IMG/VR virus record: IMGVR_UViG_3300018080_004265 | Location: 1 to 64,000 of that record | Length of the DNA: 64,000 nucleotides | Strand: one strand, 5' to 3' | DNA from: a virus | Notes under the pieces: generated by a model | The model's database searches: none | What the model was told of the DNA's origin: nothing | What the model saw: the letters and a program-made list of their open reading frames with translations, nothing else | In this document: one piece after another, positions 22,877-29,755 of the stretch | How positions within the stretch are numbered: the stretch's first letter is position 1 | Layout: each line of letters starts with the position of its first letter | Position numbers and translations under genes: made by a program

Positions 22877-24852
22877 TGTTTAATCCGATATTTAAAGGAA
22901 AAATATCGAAAAGTGATAGTGACAAATCTGATAATAAATTTTTTATTCAAGGATATATGTCAAAACCAGTAGTTGATTTAGAAAATGAAATAGTTGATAC
23001 TTCGGCTTATGATGATGCTATTGATACTGTTCAACAACGATCAGCAGTTGGGAGACCAATTCCGATTTTCATTGAACATAGAAGAAAAGAATTAAGTTTA
23101 CCAGTTGGTAAAATTGTAGATGCTGGAAAAGATGATAAAGGATTGTGGTTTAAAGGAGAAATTGCTGGTGGAGTTATTGGACAACCAGTAAGAGATTTAA
23201 TTAAAGGTGGATATCTATATGGATGTTCCATTGGTGGAGATGCATTAAAAACAATTCCCTTTTATGATTCGAAATCTAGAAAGGACGTTCGAAAGATTAC
23301 GAAGATGGCATTCAGGGAACTGTCATTAACTGGACTTCCCGTCAACGAGGAAGCAGTTTTTTCAATTGCGAAAAGTTTAAATAAAGATGGAAGGGAGGTG
23401 AAGTTGTTAATGAACAAGTTGAATAAAGCCATCGACATGCAGCAAACGCTTAAAACTTTGGAAAAGGCTGTAGAGCCTGATAATTTAGATGAAGCAAGTC
23501 TAAACCGAATTAAAGAAGCGTTGAACAATTTAGCTAAATTGCTTAAGATAGATATTGCAGAAGGTGGAGGTGTTACTGGTGAAGGGGCCACTCCTGTAGA
23601 AGGAGCTGAAACTCCAACTCCAGAAGCACAACCTGCTGCTGATACAACAGCTGCTCCGGAACCAGCTGTTGCAGAACAAGCTCCTTCAGAAGAGGAGACA
23701 ACTGAAATAGAAGAAAAGAAAAAGAAACCAGAAGAAGAAGTAAAATTAAAAACTCCGGGTACGCCAGAAGAAGGATCAAAGCTTGATGAAATTAATTCTA
23801 AGCTTGATAAACTTTTGAGTATGGAAGCTACTGAAGAGGAAAGTAAATATTCTGAAGAAGATAATTCTGAAGATAATGATTCAGAAGAAAATGATTCTGA
23901 TGAAGATAATGATAGTGATGATGATGAAAATGGTAAAAAGAAAAAATTTCCTAAGAAAAAAGATGATGAAGAAAGGGGTGACAATATGGAGTACTTGAAA
24001 TGCAGAAAATGCGGAGCTAAATATGATATTACTAAATCATATGACGCGAAGTATTGTCCCGAATGTGGCGAAGAATTAGAAGCCGATCAATCTACTGAAA
24101 AAGCACTAGATACCGAAGGGCTATTTAGTGGGGACGATTTAATCTGTGAGGAATGCGGATCTGTTTTCGGAAAATCCGAAAAATATGAAGCTCACTACTG
24201 CCCTAAATGTGGTAAGTCGTTAGCTACTATTGCTGTAGCACCTCCTGCAAAAGGAGCTGATACAAAGCGTCCTGCTGAAAAGCAGATGCCTAAAGGAAAT
24301 GCTTCCCCAGAAGGCGGAGACAGAGTTGCTGTAGCGCCAAGTCCTAAAGGTGCTGATACAAGTTATCAAGATCCTTCAAATTCTGATGGATCTGGTATGG
24401 ATTGGAAAACACCAGACAAAGATATTGATAATTTAAGTAAAGGTGAGAATGCAGACGGTATGGAAAAAGATCTTTCGATCGATAAACCTGTAAAAGACAA
24501 CGCTAATAACGTTGCTTCTTATAAAGGAACTTATTACGTACCTGCTGATCAGAAAGAAGTTACAGATAGAAAAGGATCTGATCTCAACGAATCTCGTCCA
24601 GCTGGAAAACCTATGTTAGGGGCTGATAATCCGGACAAGTATACACAGTACGGAAAAGACAGAATGGGTAAGAGTATGGATGAAAGATTGAGTTCAATCG
24701 AAAAAACGATTGAAAAAGTCCTTGATAAATCTGAAGGAAGAAAATCTGAAATTCCTGGTGAAGGTATTGAGAAGTCTCAAACAGCTTCTGTTCCTTCCCA
24801 AGAATCTATGGATAGAAACTTTGCACAATATTTGTTAGGTTCAAAGAAATAA
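22876..24852 (+). CDS. Prohead protease-scaffold fusion with two zinc ribbons
   Basis: A 658-residue protein. Residues 1-170 are an S78-type prohead protease with His in IFIEHRRKELSLPVG (about 64-78), Ser in YGCSIGGDA (about 115-123) and a typical FRELSLTGLPVNEEAVF end. Residues ~180-365 form a helical then very acidic, Pro/Glu/Ser/Asp-rich scaffold. Two Cys4 zinc ribbons follow (CRKCG...CPEC near 375-395; CEECG...CPKC near 424-446), then low-complexity linker and a C-terminal coiled coil (MDERLSSIEKTIEKVLDK). Two strong internal ribosome binding sites suggest nested products. Zinc ribbons in a scaffold are unusual. Confidence 0.88.
   Translation: MFNPIFKGKISKSDSDKSDNKFFIQGYMSKPVVDLENEIVDTSAYDDAIDTVQQRSAVGRPIPIFIEHRRKELSLPVGKIVDAGKDDKGLWFKGEIAGGVIGQPVRDLIKGGYLYGCSIGGDALKTIPFYDSKSRKDVRKITKMAFRELSLTGLPVNEEAVFSIAKSLNKDGREVKLLMNKLNKAIDMQQTLKTLEKAVEPDNLDEASLNRIKEALNNLAKLLKIDIAEGGGVTGEGATPVEGAETPTPEAQPAADTTAAPEPAVAEQAPSEEETTEIEEKKKKPEEEVKLKTPGTPEEGSKLDEINSKLDKLLSMEATEEESKYSEEDNSEDNDSEENDSDEDNDSDDDENGKKKKFPKKKDDEERGDNMEYLKCRKCGAKYDITKSYDAKYCPECGEELEADQSTEKALDTEGLFSGDDLICEECGSVFGKSEKYEAHYCPKCGKSLATIAVAPPAKGADTKRPAEKQMPKGNASPEGGDRVAVAPSPKGADTSYQDPSNSDGSGMDWKTPDKDIDNLSKGENADGMEKDLSIDKPVKDNANNVASYKGTYYVPADQKEVTDRKGSDLNESRPAGKPMLGADNPDKYTQYGKDRMGKSMDERLSSIEKTIEKVLDKSEGRKSEIPGEGIEKSQTASVPSQESMDRNFAQYLLGSKK
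23410..24852 (+). CDS. Probable nested scaffold product (internal start)
   Basis: In-frame ATG 23410 is preceded by AAGGGAGGTGAA at 23391-23402, as good as any ribosome binding site in the window. It lies exactly where the protease domain ends and the scaffold begins (product starts MNKLNKAIDMQQTLKTLEKA, helical). An in-frame TTG at 23404 is a second option. Known phages such as lambda (C/Nu3) make the scaffold from an in-frame internal start, so the same arrangement is inferred here. Confidence 0.5.
   Translation: MNKLNKAIDMQQTLKTLEKAVEPDNLDEASLNRIKEALNNLAKLLKIDIAEGGGVTGEGATPVEGAETPTPEAQPAADTTAAPEPAVAEQAPSEEETTEIEEKKKKPEEEVKLKTPGTPEEGSKLDEINSKLDKLLSMEATEEESKYSEEDNSEDNDSEENDSDEDNDSDDDENGKKKKFPKKKDDEERGDNMEYLKCRKCGAKYDITKSYDAKYCPECGEELEADQSTEKALDTEGLFSGDDLICEECGSVFGKSEKYEAHYCPKCGKSLATIAVAPPAKGADTKRPAEKQMPKGNASPEGGDRVAVAPSPKGADTSYQDPSNSDGSGMDWKTPDKDIDNLSKGENADGMEKDLSIDKPVKDNANNVASYKGTYYVPADQKEVTDRKGSDLNESRPAGKPMLGADNPDKYTQYGKDRMGKSMDERLSSIEKTIEKVLDKSEGRKSEIPGEGIEKSQTASVPSQESMDRNFAQYLLGSKK
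23986..24852 (+). CDS. Possible nested zinc-ribbon product (internal start)
   Basis: A second in-frame ATG at 23986 follows AAAGGGGTGACAAT (23973-23985), nearly the same ribosome binding sequence as the major capsid gene (AAGGGGTGAAATTAAA). The product would begin MEYLKCRKCGAKYD and contain both zinc ribbons plus the coiled-coil tail, without protease and acidic scaffold. Precise placement at the domain boundary argues against chance. Expression is unproven. Confidence 0.45.
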   Translation: MEYLKCRKCGAKYDITKSYDAKYCPECGEELEADQSTEKALDTEGLFSGDDLICEECGSVFGKSEKYEAHYCPKCGKSLATIAVAPPAKGADTKRPAEKQMPKGNASPEGGDRVAVAPSPKGADTSYQDPSNSDGSGMDWKTPDKDIDNLSKGENADGMEKDLSIDKPVKDNANNVASYKGTYYVPADQKEVTDRKGSDLNESRPAGKPMLGADNPDKYTQYGKDRMGKSMDERLSSIEKTIEKVLDKSEGRKSEIPGEGIEKSQTASVPSQESMDRNFAQYLLGSKK

Positions 24853-24963
24853 CGAGTGAGGAAATCTCACGATATCTAAACAGAATGCCAGTGGTCACAG
24901 AAGATTACCACGATACTATTAACTTCAAAACAAAAATTCAAAAATGTAAGGGGTGAAATTAAA
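24853..24963 (+). promoter_or_regulatory. Structured leader of the major capsid gene
   Basis: This 111 bp gap contains two small hairpins: GTGAG/CTCAC (24856-24860 with 24866-24870) and GTGGT/ACCAC (24891-24895 with 24907-24911). An A-rich stretch follows, then the strong site AAGGGGTGA before ATG 24964. It may stabilise or process the mRNA for the most abundant virion protein. No convincing -10/-35 pair is visible. Confidence 0.35.
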
Positions 24964-25405
24964 ATGGGTTTAGAGAAAGCTCTTTCTAGTGCCGTAGGTC
25001 AAGGCGGAGATACAATTATCCCTCAGCTTGCTGATCAGATAATTCCATTTATTCGTCAAAAGTCTTATTTAAGACAATTCCTACAAAGTTTCACTATGCC
25101 TACAGAAACATATCGTTTTCCTAAGTTAACACAAGGGAATTCTGTATATTATGTGGGTGAAGCTGCAAGTGCACCTGAGAGTTTAATGACTACAGGAACT
25201 ATCGAACTTAATGCTAAAAAGCTTATGGTTGCGTTAGCAATTTCTGCTGAGTTAGAAGAAGATGCTGTTGTTCCTATCGTACCGGTTGTCCGTGACGATA
25301 TGGCAAAAGCATTCGCTCTTGCTGAAGAAAACGTATTCATCAATGGTGATACGACTCATACAGCGACTCAAACAGATCCTGCTTCTGCTACAGAAGCGGA
25401 TTGGT
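24964..25405 (+). CDS. Major capsid protein, exon 1
   Basis: HK97-fold major capsid protein start: VGQGGDTIIPQLADQIIPFI, then LRQFLQSFTMPTETYRFPKL, GEAASAPESLMTTGTIELNA and AFALAEENVFINGDTT. After ATEADW the frame runs into non-coding intron sequence. The 5' splice site after T25405 is defined by a P1 helix (ATTGGT 25400-25405 with GCCAAT 25415-25420) ending in the required U-G pair. Joined exons 25405|26380 and 26639|27603 give 945 nt, a 314-residue protein. It continues as W-Y-VNDHRLAFNG across junction 1. Confidence 0.93.
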
Positions 25406-26379
25406 GTTTTACACGCCAATGTAAAACCCTGAAGAATTGCTGGAAAGTCTTAAAGTCTATCTACTACAACGTAATTTCTTATATAGAAGTAAGCGTGAAT
25501 TGTTTGAAAAATGATAGAATTATGCAATTTGCATAAATAGACAATCAGCAGCCGAGCCCGAAAGGGAAGGTTCAGAGACTATGTATCGGGGATGTTTAAC
25601 AAAACATAAGATATAGTCCGAACTATATGGAGACATATAGAATTATCCAGAAATGAGATAATCTTTAAATAGAATATGGGGTTAAGATAAGAAGTCATGA
25701 GCTTATCGATGGAGCCCAAACTCCAAACCCCACCAATCTTTTGGGAGGTTGAAATGAATGAATTCGTTATATGTGAAATTTGTAGTCAGAAACTAAAAAG
25801 AATTACAAATACTCATTTAAAGCAACATAATCTAACATTTAAAGAATATATTGAATTATACCCTAATTCAAATACAACTTCTAAAATTGTTAGAGATAAA
25901 ATAAGTAAAAACGGAAAAGGAATAACAGGAAGAAAAGCAGGATTTAAGCATAACAAAAAGCATAAAAAGTTAATAAGTAATTTAATGAAAAATAGAAAAA
26001 TTACTTGGAAAGATAAGATAAGAGAGACAATTCAAGATTATTACGATAATAATACTTTAATTGGATGGAAAAGTAAAGAATGTTATGAAAATAAGCCAGA
26101 ATATATGAAGAATATATTCTATGGGAATGAATGGCTGAGTATTCGGTCAAAAGTTAAACAAAGAGATAAATTTATTTGTCAAGATTGTAAAAAGAAAGAA
26201 AATAAATTAGCTGTTCATCACATAATTCCTTTTAAGCATTACTTATTAAAGCACAATGGTAGTTTAGAAAAAGCTAGAAAAGACGCACATAAATTGAAAA
26301 ACTTAATTACCTTATGTTTTAGCTGTCACATGAAAAGAGAAAGACGAATTCAAAAATCTATTTAATAGTAACAAAATTG
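25406..26379 (+). ncRNA. Group I intron 1 in the capsid gene
   Basis: A 974 nt intron. P1 pairs exon ATTGGT with GCCAAT (25415-25420). P10 pairs TTTACA (25408-25413) with TGTAAA of exon 2 (26381-26386). The 3' end is G26379. Core sequence before the ORF includes GAAGGTTCAGAGACTATG and AAGATATAGTCC, the P3/P7 type blocks of td-like group IA introns. The frame is restored exactly on removal, and the joined codon TAT fits between exon 1 Trp and exon 2 Val. It encodes an HNH endonuclease at 25754. Confidence 0.92.
25754..26365 (+). CDS. Intron-encoded HNH homing endonuclease
   Basis: A 203-residue protein. The N-terminal CEICSQKLKRITNTHLKQHN and the following FKEYIELYP resemble a MucR/Ros-type zinc finger, and GKGITGRKAGFKHNKKHKK is a basic linker. 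The HNH core is CQDCKKKENKLAVHHIIPF, with NLITLCFSCH as the last part. ATG 25754 is chosen because GGGAGG lies five bases upstream; an upstream in-frame ATG at 25697 lacks this. The ORF ends 14 bp before the 3' splice site. It is expected to cut intron-less capsid genes and spread the intron. Confidence 0.9.
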   Translation: MNEFVICEICSQKLKRITNTHLKQHNLTFKEYIELYPNSNTTSKIVRDKISKNGKGITGRKAGFKHNKKHKKLISNLMKNRKITWKDKIRETIQDYYDNNTLIGWKSKECYENKPEYMKNIFYGNEWLSIRSKVKQRDKFICQDCKKKENKLAVHHIIPFKHYLLKHNGSLEKARKDAHKLKNLITLCFSCHMKRERRIQKSI

Positions 26380-26639
26380 ATGTAAACGACCACAGATTGG
26401 CGTTTAATGGTTTGAGAAAAGTTGCTTGTGGTACTCAGGTAGACGCTGGATCTGGTGCTCTTACTCTTGCTGATATCTCTACAGGTATTCAAAATTTAGA
26501 CGTTTTCGGACGTGATAAATCAGAACTTCTGTTAGTTGTATCTTTGAGAGAAGAAAACACTTTGAGACAGTTGTTAGGTATCAACCTTGCTGTTAACCAG
26601 CTTGGATTAACTGGTACTGCACTTCCGGGTGAAATCGGT
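26380..26639 (+). CDS. Major capsid protein, exon 2
   Basis: A 260 nt middle exon encoding VNDHRLAFNGLRKVACGTQ, a Gly/Asp-rich segment, then SELLLVVSLREENTLRQLLG and QLGLTGTALPGEIG. The 3' boundary at T26639 is set by P1 of intron 2 (AAATCGGT 26632-26639 with GCCGATTT 26667-26674). Its first two bases complete a Tyr codon begun in exon 1. The typical capsid continuation GxxWGVPVV is found only in exon 3, confirming splicing. Confidence 0.92.
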
Positions 26640-27602
26640 AGACACAGTAAATTACCCAATTACTTTGCCGATTTAAAAACTCGTAAATTCGGTGGAACTC
26701 CAGAAATGGACAATACCGAGCCAAGCCTTGTAATTAAATTACTCGGAAGGTGTAGAGACTATACACGAGTCATTTTAGAAAATATTTCTAAAATTGAAGA
26801 TATAGTCCGAACTGCATATAAATCATTAATGATGAAATTGCAGAGCATAGCAGAAATGACTATGCCTCAAGAATTTAATATGGGTCTAAGTTTAGCCTAA
26901 TTAACTAAACGACGGTGCTTGTATCACCAAGACCCACCTAATCTTATACAAGGAGATTAAAATGGTTGCAAAAGGTTCTAAATTATCAGAGGAAACAAAA
27001 AGAAAAATAAGTGAAAGTGTAAAGAAAAAGTTTAAAGAAAGTCCTGAAATTATTGAAAATGGTGTTAAAAAATGGAAAAAATTTTTTAATACAAAAGAAG
27101 GAAAAATAATTTGGGAAGAAAAAAATAAAAAAGTTAGTAATACAATGAAAGGAATTAAAAAGAAGCCTTTCACTAAAAAACACAAAGAAAACATAAGCAA
27201 AGCAACAAAAAGACAATATAAAGAAATGTTTCCTTGGGGTAAACGAAAATCATCAAAAATTCATTTAAAGTTACAAAAACAATTATATAAATACACTGAT
27301 AATTTTATATCAGAAGAATTTATAAGATTAAAAGAATTAGAAAAATGGATTTGTGTTGATGAACTTGATAGAAAAAATAAAATTGCAATATTTATAGATG
27401 GCGAACATTGGCACGCAAGAAATTATAAAGATAATTATATTGTTCGACCTCTAAATAAAACTGCAAAAGAAATAAGAAATAAAGACAAGATAGAAACAAA
27501 ATGTCTTATTTCAAAAGGATATCAAGTTTTAAGATTTTGGGATACCGAAATTGAAAGTAATTTAGAACAATGTATTAATAAAATTCTTGAAGTAACAAAA
27601 TG
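26640..27602 (+). ncRNA. Group I intron 2 in the capsid gene
   Basis: A 963 nt intron. P1 has eight pairs ending in U-G. P10 pairs TACTTT (26661-26666) with AAAGTA of exon 3 (27603-27608). The core includes GAAGGTGTAGAGACTATAC and GAAGATATAGTCC near 26746-26810, close to intron 1. The intron ends at G27602. The open frame runs on from exon 2 for 87 codons into the intron before a stop, which would mislead an annotator. It encodes a Vsr-like endonuclease at 26962 whose stop codon spans the 3' splice site. Confidence 0.92.
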
Positions 27603-27603
27603 A
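26962..27603 (+). CDS. Intron-encoded homing endonuclease (NUMOD3 + Vsr-like)
   Basis: A 213-residue protein. NUMOD3-type motifs are at the N-terminus (KLSEETKRKISESVKKKF, FTKKHKENISKATKRQ). The C-terminal EDxHD/Vsr-like nuclease contains IAIFIDGEHWHARNYKDN, then RNKDKIETKCLISKGYQVLR and FWDTEIE. SD AAGGAG before ATG 26962. The stop TGA (27601-27603) uses the last two intron bases and the first base of exon 3, so the spliced mRNA destroys the stop. It belongs to the I-Bth0305I-like group, unlike the HNH enzyme of intron 1. Confidence 0.9.
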   Translation: MVAKGSKLSEETKRKISESVKKKFKESPEIIENGVKKWKKFFNTKEGKIIWEEKNKKVSNTMKGIKKKPFTKKHKENISKATKRQYKEMFPWGKRKSSKIHLKLQKQLYKYTDNFISEEFIRLKELEKWICVDELDRKNKIAIFIDGEHWHARNYKDNYIVRPLNKTAKEIRNKDKIETKCLISKGYQVLRFWDTEIESNLEQCINKILEVTK

Positions 27604-27845
27604 AAGTATGGGGCGTTCCAGTTGTAGCAACAAACTTATTGAGGGTTAGTGATACTAATACTTCAGAAGCTCTGTTGTTAAATAGAAACGCTGCGGTTAT
27701 CGGCGACAGACGTATTTTCACTATCAAGTCTTCGGATGAGGTATTGTTACGTTCTGACCAGTTGTTAATCGTTGCTTCTGAAAGATTGGCATTTAATGCA
27801 CAATACTGTGAAGCAATCACTAAGATCGTTAACATCGCTAGCTAA
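27603..27845 (+). CDS. Major capsid protein, exon 3
   Basis: A 243 nt final exon encoding KVWGVPVVATNLLRV, LLLNRNAAVIGDRRIFTIKS and ASERLAFNAQYCEAITKIVN, ending TAA. WGxPVV followed by NRNA and a DR stretch is the standard end of HK97-fold capsid proteins. An ATG at 27600 creates a false start because its last two bases are intron sequence. Confidence 0.92.
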   Translation, partial: KVWGVPVVATNLLRVSDTNTSEALLLNRNAAVIGDRRIFTIKSSDEVLLRSDQLLIVASERLAFNAQYCEAITKIVNIAS

Positions 27846-27867
27846 AATAAAATTAGTTAGTTTTGTG

Positions 27868-27895
27868 GGGGAGGTAGTAATCCTGCCTCCCCTTT
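27868..27895 (+). terminator. Hairpin terminator after capsid gene
   Basis: GGGGAGGTAG (27868-27877), loop TAATC, CTGCCTCCCC (27883-27892), then TTT. This is a ten-pair stem with one G-T pair, by far the most GC-rich structure in this AT-rich region, followed by a short T run. It would end or attenuate the head transcript after the capsid gene. The T tract is short, so it may be partial or act as an mRNA 3' stabiliser. Confidence 0.75.
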
Positions 27896-27920
27896 GTAAA
27901 GAAAAGAATAGGAGTTTAAA

Positions 27921-28355
27921 ATGACATTAGTAATAACAGATATGAATTTAATTTTGAATTGGAAAAAAGATAATAAAACATATAAAATAGTAAAAGATCT
28001 TCAAATAGATTTACCAGATGAAGCAATTAGCTATTTAAAAAAAGTATATCCAAAAAATAATATAGTAAATATATTAGATAGACCAAAAAAAGATCTACCT
28101 CCAATTGCTAAAGAGCCAATCGAAATTAAAACTACACCTGATGAAGTTACTAATTTAGAAGATCTTGTAGAAGATAAAAAAGAAGAAATAGATATTAAAT
28201 CTATTATAGAAGATGCTATAAAGAAAAAAATAATTATACAAAATGGAATGTGGTATCAATACAATGGCAATAATATTTGTAGAGGTATCAATAAATTAAA
28301 AAATGCATTAAAACAAGATTCTATATTATTAAATGAAATTAGGGGCAAACTATGA
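27921..28355 (+). CDS. Hypothetical protein after capsid
   Basis: A 144-residue protein with SD AGGAG. An N-terminal part starting MTLVITDMNLILNWKKDN is followed by a Pro-rich acidic linker and a helical C-terminus (IIQNGMWYQYNGNNICRG near residue 105). Small post-capsid proteins with a beta-rich start can be head fibre or adaptor components, but no family is recognised. The stop overlaps the next gene. Confidence 0.58.
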   Translation: MTLVITDMNLILNWKKDNKTYKIVKDLQIDLPDEAISYLKKVYPKNNIVNILDRPKKDLPPIAKEPIEIKTTPDEVTNLEDLVEDKKEEIDIKSIIEDAIKKKIIIQNGMWYQYNGNNICRGINKLKNALKQDSILLNEIRGKL

Positions 28356-28609
28356 TAGATGCTAAATCTTTAATATGTGATTCAAACAATAAACTTTCAA
28401 AAGGTAATATTATGTGTTGGATATCTTTTTTCTTTTTAATGGGGTTAATTGTAGCCAATTTAAAAGGAATAAATATATCGACAGATGCTTTTGAAACTTT
28501 AAAATATATTTTTACAACAACTTTTATTTATAGTGGTTGGAAGAAAGGTACAGATGTTTTTAAAGACGTAGAAATCACTAAAAATGGATTTTCAGCCAAA
28601 AAGGAATAA
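28352..28609 (+). CDS. Small two-helix membrane protein
   Basis: An 85-residue protein overlapping the previous stop (ATGA). One strong hydrophobic segment (MCWISFFFLMGLIVANL, about residues 21-37) and a weaker one (FETLKYIFTTTFIYSGW, about 47-63) with a charged C-terminus. Two-segment small membrane proteins in phages are often holins, but its place in the head-neck region is odd for one. Confidence 0.6.
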   Translation: MIDAKSLICDSNNKLSKGNIMCWISFFFLMGLIVANLKGINISTDAFETLKYIFTTTFIYSGWKKGTDVFKDVEITKNGFSAKKE

Positions 28610-28612
28610 AGA

Positions 28613-29755
28613 ATGAAATCATCTTATACTTGGGATCTAAATACAGATAATGCAAGTGAATATATATATGATGCATCTAAGCTAGAATTTACAGCTAATG
28701 GTGTGCGTAGATTATATCCTGCAAGTCCTGATACTCCATATGTTATTAATTCAGAAGGAATTTATTTTACTATATTAAATAAATTTACATGTACAGTATA
28801 CGGGACAACATCACAAGAACAAGTTAGATTCCAATTAAGTAACGATGGTGAAACTTGGTATTATTATGATCAATTACAAACGCAATGGGTAGAATCTGGA
28901 ACAGTTTCTACTTCTGCTGAAATTGTATCTGGATCAAACACTGCAAATGAATTAACTAGTAGTATATTTGAAAAATTTGTTTATGATATTGACGCTGGCA
29001 GTCTTTATTGGAAAGCATATTTATTTCAAGATGTTGAACTTTCAACAGTATCTTTTAATTATGAACAATATTATACAACAATTAAAAAAATAAGACAATT
29101 AATGGCACCGTATGGATTAAGAGCAAGAGATCCAAATACTGGTGAATATTGTGAAGATGAAGATTTTTTATCTGATGCAACACTAAAAGATTATTTAATT
29201 CTTGCTGATAGTTATTTAAATAATTTATTATTTAGAGATTTTTATTATCATAGAGATGTTGTAGAATTCCATGATGGTAATGGGAAAGAATCTTTAACTA
29301 CATATTATTTCCCAATTACAAAGATAACACGTGTAATAATGTATAATCAATTATTACAAGCGATGAGAACATTTTTAGATTCCGAGTTAATAGTACATCC
29401 CGAATGGGGTGAATTGTTCTTGCCTCCTGCATATCCAGCATATTTATCAGATAGACCATCAAGAGGTATATTTGGGAATATCTTTATTCCCGGAAAAAGA
29501 AATGTAGAAATTAAATATGATTATGGATATGAGACGCCACCTGATGATATAGAGATGGCAGCAAGAAAATATATAGGTACACAAGTATTAAATGCTTATT
29601 GGGCATGGATAACACGAGGAATCCAAAGCAGAAGCTTTGATGGTTATTCTGAATCTTATATGCAAAAACCATTTACTGGCATATGGGAACAATGGAATAA
29701 AGAAGTTAATGATATTATAGAACGTAGAAGAAGACAATTTCAGAGGTCAATATAA
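28613..29755 (+). CDS. Head-tail adaptor-like protein with N-terminal beta domain
   Basis: A 380-residue protein. The N-terminal ~155 residues are beta-rich and read like a sandwich domain (YGTTSQEQVRFQLSNDGETW, YDIDAGSLYWKAYLFQDVEL). From about residue 160 a helical part (KKIRQLMAPYGLRARDP, TLKDYLILADSYLNNLLFRD) and a beta segment (YFPITKITRVIMYNQ, YDYGYETPPDDIEMAARKYI) match the layout of connector proteins that bind under the portal (gp6/gp15-like). The position right after the capsid module fits. The domain call is moderately sure. Confidence 0.65.
   Translation: MKSSYTWDLNTDNASEYIYDASKLEFTANGVRRLYPASPDTPYVINSEGIYFTILNKFTCTVYGTTSQEQVRFQLSNDGETWYYYDQLQTQWVESGTVSTSAEIVSGSNTANELTSSIFEKFVYDIDAGSLYWKAYLFQDVELSTVSFNYEQYYTTIKKIRQLMAPYGLRARDPNTGEYCEDEDFLSDATLKDYLILADSYLNNLLFRDFYYHRDVVEFHDGNGKESLTTYYFPITKITRVIMYNQLLQAMRTFLDSELIVHPEWGELFLPPAYPAYLSDRPSRGIFGNIFIPGKRNVEIKYDYGYETPPDDIEMAARKYIGTQVLNAYWAWITRGIQSRSFDGYSESYMQKPFTGIWEQWNKEVNDIIERRRRQFQRSI

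Noticed and set aside
23262-23984. Long minus-strand ORF (240 codons) rich in Ser
   Set aside because: Antisense of the acidic scaffold tract; its Ser runs come from reversed GAA/GAT codons. No start signal.
25406-25536. Extension of the capsid frame past 25405
   Set aside because: Sequence after ATEADW stops resembling a capsid protein and contains the intron P1 strand; the stop at 25536 is intronic.
26640-26900. Extension of exon 2 frame to 26900 as capsid protein end
   Set aside because: This part holds the group I core (AGATATAGTCC); real capsid ending is in exon 3.
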